Positions 44,702 to 53,490 of a stretch of DNA of 64,000 nt are shown here, piece by piece. Positions within the stretch are counted from its first letter, which is position 1; every line of letters begins with the position of its first letter. This DNA comes from SOIA01 sp964348015 (GTDB taxonomy: Bacteria; Acidobacteriota; Aminicenantia; Aminicenantales; Aminicenantaceae), in the NCBI GenBank assembly GCA_964348015.1, contig CAYGBC010000004.1, positions 35,100 through 99,099 of the forward strand, in the 5' to 3' direction. The notes below the pieces were generated by a model. That model did not search any database. It saw only the letters and a program-made list of their open reading frames with translations, and was not told the DNA's origin. The translations under genes and the position numbers were made by a program.

Positions 44702-45058
44702 TTAAAAAAGGAATCCGCTTTCCCGGCTTTTCAAGTACAGCATGATTATGCGCAGAGCCATAAAGATAATCCCGCCTGCCAGGAGAAACGCATACAGGAT
44801 GAGAAAGATCGTGTTCATCAAAGGCATTTTTCCCAGCGTTACCTGAGGAAAAAGAAGGTCTAATATTGTTTTTCCGAAGAAAATGACCATCAGGGCGATA
44901 CCAAAAGCAGACCTGTACAGATATTCCTTTGCGTTTTCCATGTCGACGGTATCCAGGTTGATCAGCGGATAGAGCAGCCAGGCCGCGAGAATCCAGAGAA
45001 TCAGGGTGAGCACCCACATCCACTTCTTTTCGAATCCTTCAGCTCCGCGACTGTTCAT
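44702..45058 (-). CDS. Small membrane protein, three predicted helices
   Basis: 118 residues. Hydrophobic segments at about 13-33 (MWVLTLILWILAAWLLYPLI), 50-70 and 80-105. No family recognised. It is followed upstream, 19 bp away, by the metallophosphoesterase gene on the same strand, so they may be co-transcribed. Confidence 0.65.
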   Translation of the reverse strand: MNSRGAEGFEKKWMWVLTLILWILAAWLLYPLINLDTVDMENAKEYLYRSAFGIALMVIFFGKTILDLLFPQVTLGKMPLMNTIFLILYAFLLAGGIIFMALRIIMLYLKSRESGFLF

Positions 45059-45077
45059 TCTCGCACTTTATTGAATG

Positions 45078-46001
45078 TTAGAGTTCAGAAAAGATCTCTT
45101 CAAGCTTTTTCCTGCACCCCTGGATGGGCTTCCGGCTCACTCTCAAGCGCCTTTCATCATCCGGGTCGGATATCACATGCCATTTGATGAGCTCAATTTT
45201 CATATCCTTGATCTCGAGGCAGGTGACGCATCGGGGATGGACTCCGCTCCCGCAGTTAAAATAGTAAGGTTCCGTCTTCCCCCCGGCTTCGCGCTGCTGT
45301 TTGCTCAAAGAAGAGAACATCGGCCGATGGGTATGGCCCGCAATGGCGACGATCTTCTTCTGCTGTGCCCATTCCAGAATCTCATTTTCCACTTTATTTC
45401 TCTTGCGCACATTCTGTGCTGGACTTGTCGGGTCCTTCATCCCGAGTCCTGTCTGGAGCGGCCTCCAGAAATTCCTCACCATAAACCTTCCTAGAGGAGC
45501 GAACATATCGTTTATCGCATCTCCCTGATGACCATGAAACAGAAAAATCTTCTCCCCCAACAGAGCTGTCTCATGCACTTCAAGATCTTCAAATAAATCC
45601 TGGATATGAGAACACGACTCCCTAAGAGCCTTCATTCGCCACTTTCTGTTTTTCATCTGCAGGTTGTGGTTCCCCCAGATATAAACCAGTCGATTGTCTT
45701 GATGGAACTGATTGAGCAACCAGTATATGTCTCCATGTGCCCGCACGAGATCCTCCAACCGCCGGTTTTCATACAGCTCGTCTCCGTCTCCAAGCTCGAT
45801 GTAGGTGAAGCCGCTTCTCAAGTAATGATGGAGAGCGCTCGAGAACACAAGAGAATTGTGCATGAAATCATCTGCCCAGTCGCCGACACCCCTGTGAAGG
45901 TCGCTGAAAAGGACAATCCTGGTGTCCTTGTTCAGCTCTATATTCTTCGTATTCGCTCGAAAAGCCCTGTTGAGAGAGAATTTAATGTGGAGGAAGCACA
46001 T
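45078..46001 (-). CDS. Metallophosphoesterase
   Basis: 307 residues with the full motif series: LFSDLHRG, ELGDGDEL, WGNHN, FHGHQGDA and IAGHTHRP. Calcineurin-like fold with a dinuclear metal site. The insert with HLRSGF and the DLVRAHGDIYWLLNQFHQDN region recalls UDP-2,3-diacylglucosamine hydrolase-like enzymes, but the match is not close enough to name a substrate. No signal peptide. Confidence 0.82.
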   Translation of the reverse strand: MCFLHIKFSLNRAFRANTKNIELNKDTRIVLFSDLHRGVGDWADDFMHNSLVFSSALHHYLRSGFTYIELGDGDELYENRRLEDLVRAHGDIYWLLNQFHQDNRLVYIWGNHNLQMKNRKWRMKALRESCSHIQDLFEDLEVHETALLGEKIFLFHGHQGDAINDMFAPLGRFMVRNFWRPLQTGLGMKDPTSPAQNVRKRNKVENEILEWAQQKKIVAIAGHTHRPMFSSLSKQQREAGGKTEPYYFNCGSGVHPRCVTCLEIKDMKIELIKWHVISDPDDERRLRVSRKPIQGCRKKLEEIFSEL

Positions 46002-46046
46002 CGATAGCTCGACTCTTTATCTTTTTTTTCTGAGACTCAGATTCCC

Positions 46047-46244
46047 TTAATCTGCTGCTTTACCCTCCAGAAAGCCTATCAAATCCTCTTCGTTGATCCA
46101 CCACTGCCGGCCGATTTTCTGGGCTTTGATCCGGCCCGAGCCTACGAGCTTCAAGGCGGTCACCTTGCTAACCTGAAGCTTTTCCTGGAGGTCCCGGAGA
46201 GAATACTGATTGATAATCTTACTCCCAAGCCAAATCGTCCTCAT
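46047..46244 (-). CDS. Small excisionase-like HTH protein
   Basis: 65 residues. SLRDLQEKLQVSKVTALKLVGSGRIKAQKIGRQWWINEEDLIGFL is a MerR/excisionase-type HTH with the typical IGRQWWI wing (pattern given by its key parts YSLRDLQ, VSKVTAL and RQWW). The length fits helix_turn_helix_17 proteins. Could be a remnant of a mobile element or a stand-alone regulator. Neighbouring genes give no clear target. Confidence 0.7.
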   Translation of the reverse strand: MRTIWLGSKIINQYSLRDLQEKLQVSKVTALKLVGSGRIKAQKIGRQWWINEEDLIGFLEGKAAD

Positions 46245-46533
46245 TTTCCTTTTTATACTTTTATTTATTTTAATTTACTTTATTATACCAGAAAACACTC
46301 GTCACTTGTCAAGATTTTTTTTATTTCCATTTCCTCCAATTATCTTTATGAGTTTTCAATTTGACACATTTCCCTTTAATTCAGAATGTTCCTGGATACG
46401 CCTCTCTATAATTTTAAAGGACGACTCTAAAATGAATATAGCAGATTATTGATTTTGATTTGAAAAATCTAAAGGATTATTTTAGGCAGGATAGTGAACG
46501 TCCCTCTTCTTCGGTTTGCGTCTTCCTCTTCGA

Positions 46534-46574
46534 GCTGAGAAGGAAATAAGGCGCCCGGATTATTTCTTCTCAGC
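46534..46574. repeat. Long stem-loop in the gap 46245-46628
   Basis: GCTGAGAAGGAAATAA (46534-46549) pairs with TTATTTCTTCTCAGC (46560-46574), with one bulged base and a 10-base loop. It lies 55 bp downstream of the stop of the GIY-YIG gene (minus strand) and may end or protect that transcript; there is no T tract. The remaining gap holds no gene. Confidence 0.55.
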
Positions 46575-46628
46575 GCCTCCCGATCCGGTTTTAATCGAAC
46601 AATCCAGAAAATTACACAGAAGACAATC

Positions 46629-47012
46629 TTATTTTTTTACGTGCACACCACTTTCTTCCCAAGGCAAATTCACTCTGATCGGACGCACATCCGGTAATAT
46701 GTTTCCGGCTACAGGTTTAAGAACGTCTCCAAGATACCTTTCAACGCTAGCGCAATCATATTCCATAACTTTGGCCCAGGTGACAAAAAGTCCATTATGA
46801 CGGTAGGCGGCTATAATATGATCTTTTCTCTCTTCATTTAAACGATCACGCAAGAATCCCTGCCCCACTCTCAACACAGTCGGTTTCTTTTCACCATACC
46901 AAATGACGTAAACTCCTGTTCTTCCATCAAAATGACTGTGATCTAAATCAATTTCATACAAGTTACACCACTTGTCTCCGAAACATTTGAACCATTCCAG
47001 ATGACAGAACAT
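46629..47012 (-). CDS. GIY-YIG-like small protein
   Basis: 127 residues. The central stretch GVYVIWYGEKKPTVLRVGQG followed by LRDRLNEERKDHI matches the GIY-YIG nuclease core (GVYVI for GIY, LRVGQG for YIG, Arg in RDRL), and a Glu in VERYLGDVLKP could be the metal ligand. Such short domains occur alone in many bacteria. Role in DNA processing is possible but unproven. Three N-terminal cysteine/histidine residues (FCHLEW, KCF) may bind metal. Confidence 0.6.
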   Translation of the reverse strand: MFCHLEWFKCFGDKWCNLYEIDLDHSHFDGRTGVYVIWYGEKKPTVLRVGQGFLRDRLNEERKDHIIAAYRHNGLFVTWAKVMEYDCASVERYLGDVLKPVAGNILPDVRPIRVNLPWEESGVHVKK

Positions 47013-47273
47013 TATTCCACTCCCTCACAGAAAAAATAAGTTTTCTGTGCCGCAAATATCAATACAATCGATGAAAATGTCCGACTTTTCCCGATTATGT
47101 CCTATTTTTCCTGTTGTTTTGGGAATTTGCCGGACTTAAAATGACAGAAAAGAAGCCGTCAAACGGAGATTTCCAATTTTTAATTTCCTGAACCTTGACA
47201 GTCATCCCGAATAATTCGATTGAAATAAGATTTCCTTCATGTAAAATAAATAAAAGCCCAAAAGAGGGCCGGA

Positions 47274-49082
47274 ATGAGGAACGAAGAAATCCTGGATTCC
47301 TGGAAGGACATCTCTGCATATCTGGATAGAGACATACGCACCTGTGCCCGGTGGGAAAAGGAGCTGGGACTGCCCATCTACCGTTTCGACAAGGATTCTT
47401 CCCGCTCAAAGGTTTTTGCTTACAAATCAGAAATTGACGAATGGTTGAAAGAAAAGGCCAATCATAAAGAAATTCAGAAAAAACCCTTTATTGAAAAGAG
47501 GGGGGCCAAAGTCGGCCTGGCATCGGCTGTGGTTCTGTTGGTAGCTGTTTTTGCAGCTTTGTTTATTGCGAACGGAAATTTTTCATCCTTTAATCCTGAA
47601 AATCTCTCGATCGCTGTTCTTCCATATGAAAACATCAATTTCACGGAATATGAACAGTACATCCCCGAGGGAATCGGGAAAGCGATAAACGACAATCTCT
47701 TCAGATTGGACAACCTCAAAATCATTAATTCAACTTTATTGAAAAGTGAAGACACGCCCCGTTCAAACCTGAACGACATCCTCGAAAAATTTCACGTCAA
47801 CCATTTTTTAAAAACACAAATTGAAAAAGACAATCAATCAATAAAGATAAGCACCCAGCTTGTGAGGAGAGAAGATGACAAAGTCATCTGGAATCTGGAG
47901 TCGGATGGCCGACTCGAAAGTATGTTCTCGGTGTTGGATGATATTTGCCTGAAGCTCCATAAAAAGTTTGGTGCCAATGATGAAGCCATACCGAGTAATC
48001 CCTTCAACAGTCGGAAAATACAGGATTACGCGGCCTATGATAATTATCTCAAGGGCAACCACATTTTAAACAGTTCGAATTCAGAAAATAAAGATCCCTG
48101 GAAGCTCTATATCCAGGGAAAATACTATCAGGAAAAATGGACCAAAGAGAGCAACGACTGGGCCATCCATTTTTTCTCTCAAGCTATCGAACTCGACGAG
48201 AATTTTGCCAAAGCCTACATCGGCTTAGCCCGGTGTTACGCCAATTATCTCAATTTCAACTGGGATTATGACAGGGAATGGCTGGACAAAGCCGAGGAGC
48301 TCCTCAAAAAGGCCGAAGAAATAAATCCAGAATCCTGTGAATATTACTCCGCCTCCATTCAAGTCTGGTTGCTTCAATATCTCTGCTTTGATGAGGATAC
48401 AAAAGAAAAGGCTCTCGAATCCGCTCAACAGGCAGTCCAAAAATATCCTGGAAGCCCGTTACTGCGCGCACTGCTTGGGTTCTGCCACTATCTCCGATTC
48501 GGAGAACACGGAAACGAACAAGACTTCACCAAGGCCCTCGAGCTCAATCAGGAGAGCTATTTCCTCCGCCCGTATCATATCAAAAACATCCGGTATGCCG
48601 AACTTCTGATGCTGAACCGAGACTTTAACACGGCCTTAATCGTGTGCGAGGGAATTCAGGGAGGCGAGGCTTCCCTGCTGGCTGACTTTTATAAAGGTGA
48701 GATTTATTACTACATGGGTGATTTGAATAAGAGTGAGGAAATATTTCAAAACATCGATGGTCCGCTGGATATTCAGGTGGACTGCCTGCTGTTCCTGGGC
48801 ATGATCGCTGCCCGGAGAGGAGACGCGGAGGAAGCTGAACGAATAATTCAAAAACTATCAGTCGTAGCTCCCAAAGAAATTAAATTTGTAGATTATGAAT
48901 TCAAATTGTCCTCCATCTACATGGGCCTGGGAAAAAAAGAGCGGGGATACTCCCACCTTGAAGCTTTTTTCAAAAAGAAAACAACGGATAAAACCCGCTA
49001 CATCCATCTTCAATATCTCGAGATGGACAGGAATTTCGACAACTGCAGAGAAGAGGAGAGGTTTTTACAAATAATTCAATAA
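47274..49082 (+). CDS. Membrane-anchored HTH-TPR regulator (copy 1)
   Basis: 602 residues. Residues 1-60 form a DNA-binding winged HTH (DSWKDISAYLDRDIRTCARW, then SRSKVFAYKSEIDEWLK). One transmembrane helix spans about 80-101 (ASAVVLLVAVFAALFIANG). Residues 108-235 resemble a TolB/FlgO-like alpha/beta domain (LSIAVLPYENINF), and residues 250-600 carry TPR-like helices. This is the ToxR/CadC topology: DNA binding inside, sensor outside. It is followed by a 68-residue peptide gene 19 bp downstream and a radical SAM gene. A close full-length paralog lies at 50857-52671, starting with the same MxxxEILDSWK context and similar leader (CAAAAGAGGG). Confidence 0.78.
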   Translation: MRNEEILDSWKDISAYLDRDIRTCARWEKELGLPIYRFDKDSSRSKVFAYKSEIDEWLKEKANHKEIQKKPFIEKRGAKVGLASAVVLLVAVFAALFIANGNFSSFNPENLSIAVLPYENINFTEYEQYIPEGIGKAINDNLFRLDNLKIINSTLLKSEDTPRSNLNDILEKFHVNHFLKTQIEKDNQSIKISTQLVRREDDKVIWNLESDGRLESMFSVLDDICLKLHKKFGANDEAIPSNPFNSRKIQDYAAYDNYLKGNHILNSSNSENKDPWKLYIQGKYYQEKWTKESNDWAIHFFSQAIELDENFAKAYIGLARCYANYLNFNWDYDREWLDKAEELLKKAEEINPESCEYYSASIQVWLLQYLCFDEDTKEKALESAQQAVQKYPGSPLLRALLGFCHYLRFGEHGNEQDFTKALELNQESYFLRPYHIKNIRYAELLMLNRDFNTALIVCEGIQGGEASLLADFYKGEIYYYMGDLNKSEEIFQNIDGPLDIQVDCLLFLGMIAARRGDAEEAERIIQKLSVVAPKEIKFVDYEFKLSSIYMGLGKKERGYSHLEAFFKKKTTDKTRYIHLQYLEMDRNFDNCREEERFLQIIQ

Positions 49083-49101
49083 ACGGAGGGCCCTAACAAC
49101 C

Positions 49102-49308
49102 ATGAGCGAAAAAATCGACGTGACTCCCAACGTGATGAAATGCCTGGAAGTCCTGCGGGAAGCTGTCAAGGCTTTGCCCGAAGGCGACCTGAAGACTCAG
49201 GCAGAAGGCGCGGTGGCATACCTGGAGGAAGCGGCAACAGGAGAGCCTCAGCCGAACGACGGTATTATCTGTCCAGGAAGTAAAGTCATCATACCTCCGG
49301 GTGGATGA
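49102..49308 (+). CDS. Candidate RiPP precursor peptide
   Basis: 68 residues: a helical acidic N-terminal part (residues 1-48, one Cys at 14) and a short C-terminal segment NDGIICPGSKVIIPPGG (52-68) with one Cys (57), rich in Gly, Pro and Ile. This leader/core layout, 69 bp before a radical SAM/SPASM gene on the same strand, is what a ribosomally made, modified peptide locus looks like. GGAGG lies 12 bases before the ATG. No similarity to a named precursor family was recognised. No transporter or protease gene is next to it. Confidence 0.6.
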   Translation: MSEKIDVTPNVMKCLEVLREAVKALPEGDLKTQAEGAVAYLEEAATGEPQPNDGIICPGSKVIIPPGG

Positions 49309-49377
49309 TGCCCGAAGTCTTCATTCATCGCGGCCGTATCGTGTAATTCCTGCGCCAAGACAGAACACCGATTCAGG

Positions 49378-50447
49378 ATGCGATTCCAGAGCCTCACTCT
49401 GATTGTAACGGACGACTGCAACTTCCACTGCGGGTACTGCTACAAACCCAGAGGACAGAATTACGCAGACTTTTCTATGGTTGAGAAGGCGCTGCTTTTT
49501 TTTTGCCTTATCTGACTGAGGATTACTATCTGAATTTTTACGGCGGGGAGCCGCTTCTCGCGTTTGAACTGATCAAGCAGGTCGCCTCTTTTCTTGAAAC
49601 TCAAAACACACATCATGACAAAAAAGCCCGCTACTCCCTGACCACGAACGGCAGCCTCCTTTCCGATGAGATCATTCAATTCCTCGATAAACATGAATTC
49701 TCTGTCGAACTGAGCTATGACGGTCTTGCCCAGGATGCGGGGAGGAAAAAAGGAAGCAAAAAAAAACTCGTTCCGATTATCCGGAAATTACTGAACCAGC
49801 CGAACATCGGCCTGGAAATCAACTCTGTGTTTACGCCCGCGACGGTGGACTTTCTCTCAAAATCTATCCAATTCATCCTGGAATTCGGAATTTCTGATAT
49901 CAGCTGTTCCATTTCCACCACAAAGCCCTGGAGCCAGGCATCTCTCGAGAAACTGGAAAGTGAACTGACTGAACTGAGGAAGATCCTTGATCGCCACTTC
50001 CAAAGATACGGCCATATTCCCGTTGTAAACTTTAGAGATTCCGCGGGAAAAGGAATTTTTCACTGCGCAGCCGGACAAGACAGGCTGGCCATCGACCCGG
50101 ATGGAGGAGTCTGGGGATGCTTTTTGTTCGCCGATCATTTGAGGGAAAGACAGAACCCGCCTGAGTACCGGGATTACTTTTTTGGCGACCTGGCTAATTT
50201 TATGAAAAACCATAAAAAAGTCTATCCCCGGATATCCTCGAATTACACTCGCCTGAGAATGGATAACTTTAAAACACCAAGAACAGAGTGTTTTCTCTGT
50301 AAAGAGCACAAAGCCTGTGCGGTCTGTCCGGTTAACGCCGCTCTCTCCGGAATTCCAATCGGTCAAATCCCGAATCACATCTGCGAGATTCAAAAGATAA
50401 TAAGGCGCACAAAAGAAGAGTTCAGGAGGGAGCTGCAATCTGCGTAA
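49378..50447 (+). CDS. Radical SAM/SPASM peptide-modifying enzyme, split by a 9-T run
   Basis: The ATG at 49378 starts MRFQSLTLIVTDDCNFHCGY with the SAM cluster motif CX3CX2C (C14, C18, C21). The frame then runs into T9 (49496-49504) and stops 3 codons later (TGA). Shifting back one base at the T run continues LPYLTEDYYLNFYGGEPLLA (GGE motif) to 50447, giving about 356 residues. The C-terminal part has HCAAG...GGVWGC and CFLCKEHKACAVC, then a last Cys in NHICEI, a SPASM domain with extra [4Fe-4S] clusters. Either transcription or translation slips at the run, or the gene is mutated or the run is misread. Likely modifies the peptide encoded just upstream. Confidence 0.75.
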
Positions 50448-50856
50448 AACCACAGATTGAAGAAATGTCCTTTTTGGCTCCCATCATCCCCCTTCGCAGA
50501 CAGGGAAAAGGATCTTTACTGGATAATCCCACCCTTTACTTTGAGGTGCACAACGTATCAGGCGATCCCGTAAAAATTTACCAGAGGGGGGTCCTCTGGT
50601 CCATTTCTTCGTTCTACATAAGAAAATATCTATTTTTTTCTGAAATTTTCAACAAAATCGAGAGGAATGTCCTTTTATTCCCTTTATTTCCGTTTTATTC
50701 CCTCTCTTTTTGGGGTTCATTCAATCAAAATTGTGGCCTTAATCTTCAGGTCACATCCCTGCAATTCTTCAGCATGACGACTGTTGAGTCAAATCAACTG
50801 TTTGAAACAAGATACTCTTTTTTATACAATAATAAAGACTCTCAAAGAGGGTAGAA
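50448..50856. other. Intergenic gap before HTH-TPR copy 2
   Basis: A 409-bp AT-rich gap. An open frame at 50465-50854 has no ribosome binding site and an unlikely composition; it is not taken as a gene. The last 25 bases (AATAAAGACTCTCAAAGAGG) match the leader of copy 1 (AATAAAAGCCCAAAAGAGGG), so the two paralogs share their 5' region. Confidence 0.5.
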
Positions 50857-52671
50857 ATGATGGACAAAGAAATCCTTGATTCCTGGAAGGCCATCTCCGA
50901 ATACTTGGGTCGGGATATTAAAACCTGCGCACGGTGGGAAAAAGAACTGGGCCTCCCGATCCACCGCATCGACCAAGACTCTTCCCGTTCAAACGTCTTC
51001 GCCTATAAATCAGAAATCGAAGAATGGCTGAAAAACAAGACACATCTCGAAAAGATTCAAAGGAAACATAATCTCAAAAAAAGATGGGCAATAATTGGCT
51101 CTGTCTCTGCTTTGGTTCTTGTGCTGGCAGCCTCTGTATCCCTATTTGTGGCTAACGGAAAATTCTCCTCCAATGCCCCTGAAAATCTTTCTATTGCCGT
51201 TCTCCCTTTTGAACACTCCAATTTCTCTGAATACGAGCACTACATACCTGAAGGATTAAGTCATGAAATCACCGGTTATCTTTCCAGGCTTAATAATCTC
51301 AGAATCATACCGGCAGCTCAATTCACGGGCAACAATAATCCCAAAGAAGCCTTAAAAAATATCAGTGAAAAATATAAGGTGAGCCATTTTCTGAAAACAA
51401 AACTGGAAAAAAATGAGGATGAATTGAGGATTTGCGTCCAGCTGAAAAGAGTTGAAGATGAAAAAATCATCTGGGAAATCAGGTCAGAAGAAAAACTGGA
51501 GAATGTCTTTTCTCTGCCTGAGGAAATTTACCTGAAAATCAATGAGAAATTAAACATAAATAACACACCGATGAAAGCGCTTGCGTTCAAAAACGGGCAA
51601 ACACAGGATTATACGGCATTTATTAATTATTTAAAGGGAAGCCAGATTCTGAGCAAGGCCAATCCTGAGAATAACAATCCCTGGAGGTTTTACAACCAGG
51701 GAAAATATTGTCAAGGAATGTGGACAAAAGAGAGCAATGCTTTAGCCATTTATCTTTTTTCCCGGGCTATCGAGATAGATGAAAACTTTACTCGCGCATA
51801 CATCGGATTAGCCCAGTGCTATGTGAATTATATCAACTTCAACTGGGACAATAATTTGAAATGGCTGCACAAAGCTGACGAACTCCTTGAGAAAGCGGCG
51901 TCAATCAACCCAGAATGTCCTGAATACTATTCAACTCTGATTCAGGTTTATCAGCTTAAATATCTCATTCTGAACGAACCCACCAAAAACAGGGCCTACA
52001 AACTCGCCCAAGAAGCCATTCAAAAATACCCAAGCTATTCCCGACTGTATGCACAAGTGGGATACTGTCACTATCTGAACTTCGCAGAATCCGGGCATGC
52101 ATCTGATTTCGACAAAGCACTCGAATTCAACCAAGAAAATTACTTTCTTCAACCCTATGGCGTGAGCAACATTGTCTATGCGGAGCTTCTGATGCTGAAT
52201 AAGGACTATGGTAAAGCCTTGGCTGTCTGTAACGGGATTCAGGGGGAGGAATCTTCTCTCATGGCAGACTTCAGAAAGGGAGAGATTTATTACTACGTGG
52301 GTGATCTGGATGCAAGTCAGGATGTATTTCTGCAGCTTAAGTCTGGGAATGATTTTGATTTTAAAATCGGTGCCCTATTCTATCTTGGGATGATTGCCGC
52401 CCAAAAAAAAGACATCAATGAAGTTGAGAGGATCTTGAAAAAAATTAAAGTTATCTCTCCAAAGAAATTCGATTACTTTGATGACAAATTGAAGTCCGCT
52501 TCCATCTATATGGGCATAGGAGAAAAAGAACAGGGATACAAATACCTGGAGGATTTCTTTGCAGATGGAAAAACAAGTAAAACCAAGTACATCATTCATA
52601 AATACATCGATATCGACAGGAATTTCGAAAACTTTCGAGAAGAAAAAAGATTCAAACACATCATCCAATAA
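50857..52671 (+). CDS. Membrane-anchored HTH-TPR regulator (copy 2)
   Basis: 604 residues, same layout as copy 1: HTH at 1-60 (DSWKAISEYLGRDIKTCARW), transmembrane helix at about 80-103 (VSALVLVLAASVSLFVANG), TolB/FlgO-like domain (LSIAVLPFEHSNFSEYE) and TPR-like repeats. Aligned by eye the two are similar from end to end, with the HTH nearly identical, so they may bind related sites. No peptide or radical SAM gene follows this copy. A short GGGGTGGGAACC hairpin with flanking A and T runs after the stop may be a terminator. Confidence 0.77.
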   Translation: MMDKEILDSWKAISEYLGRDIKTCARWEKELGLPIHRIDQDSSRSNVFAYKSEIEEWLKNKTHLEKIQRKHNLKKRWAIIGSVSALVLVLAASVSLFVANGKFSSNAPENLSIAVLPFEHSNFSEYEHYIPEGLSHEITGYLSRLNNLRIIPAAQFTGNNNPKEALKNISEKYKVSHFLKTKLEKNEDELRICVQLKRVEDEKIIWEIRSEEKLENVFSLPEEIYLKINEKLNINNTPMKALAFKNGQTQDYTAFINYLKGSQILSKANPENNNPWRFYNQGKYCQGMWTKESNALAIYLFSRAIEIDENFTRAYIGLAQCYVNYINFNWDNNLKWLHKADELLEKAASINPECPEYYSTLIQVYQLKYLILNEPTKNRAYKLAQEAIQKYPSYSRLYAQVGYCHYLNFAESGHASDFDKALEFNQENYFLQPYGVSNIVYAELLMLNKDYGKALAVCNGIQGEESSLMADFRKGEIYYYVGDLDASQDVFLQLKSGNDFDFKIGALFYLGMIAAQKKDINEVERILKKIKVISPKKFDYFDDKLKSASIYMGIGEKEQGYKYLEDFFADGKTSKTKYIIHKYIDIDRNFENFREEKRFKHIIQ

Positions 52672-52976
52672 AAAAAGGGGTGGGAACCTTTTCTTGTTCT
52701 TGAGTTGATAAAAGAGACATATCTCTCCTCGGAACCAAGGACAAAAGGCATTTACAGGGAGTCGATAGGAACAAGCGAATTCATAATGTCCTGCGCAGTT
52801 TTAAAATCTGTCAATCTCTGTTATTCAAGAGTTCCGCATTTCGCCACTGCGCACTTTCCCCTGTGTTGGAATTCTATCGGATTTTCCCTTCCATATCTTC
52901 TAAGAAGGGAAAAGCATTAGGCCTTGGCAAAAGCGGACTTTTGTGTATAATATTCGCTCGTGGGAGGGGAACACCG

Positions 52977-53201
52977 ATGGGAAACGAAAGCATAATCAAA
53001 GAGGCCATCAAGACACGGGGGCAGATTTACGACATTATTCAGGCATTAATCGTCGAGCATGGCATTGAAATGATCTTATCAGTCTTGGAAGATATTTGTT
53101 TCATCCAAGCGACTTCTTTAAAAATTAATAAAAAGAACACGGATGAAGCGAAATACTGGGATCACATTGGCAAACAGATAAATAAAATTAAATTGACATG
53201 A
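52977..53201 (+). CDS. Small protein of unknown function
   Basis: 74 residues from the ATG at 52977, with GGAGGGG seven bases upstream; the longer frame upstream lacks support. Mostly helical (IIKEAIKTRGQIYDIIQALI, then GIEMILSVLEDICFIQAT). No family recognised. A weak echo of ICFIQ occurs in the next gene (VCFIQPLLKF), which may be chance. The gap 52672-52976 holds no other gene. Confidence 0.55.
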   Translation: MGNESIIKEAIKTRGQIYDIIQALIVEHGIEMILSVLEDICFIQATSLKINKKNTDEAKYWDHIGKQINKIKLT

Positions 53202-53490
53202 GTCCTGATAAGGACTCGGGCTTGATCAATACACTGTGATATTCTGACCTATCTCAACTCTCACCCATTGTACAATTTTTCCAGTGATGAACAGGCATAA
53301 TACGAAATAATACGACATAGTAAGACATTTTGACAAAAATGCTTTACACAGATTCCCTTGCGGCTTATGTTTTTTATGGAGAAATACAAATTTATTCTAA
53401 TTGCACAAGGGAATTACGAATCAGTCATAACTTGATCCCTCTGCAAGAATTCGATCCCATGTATAACCGAGGAACAAAGGATTTAAAGAG

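Noticed and set aside
50465..50854. 129-residue frame before HTH-TPR copy 2
   Set aside because: No ribosome binding site, AT-rich composition rich in Phe and Ser, no family; it overlaps the probable promoter region of the next gene.
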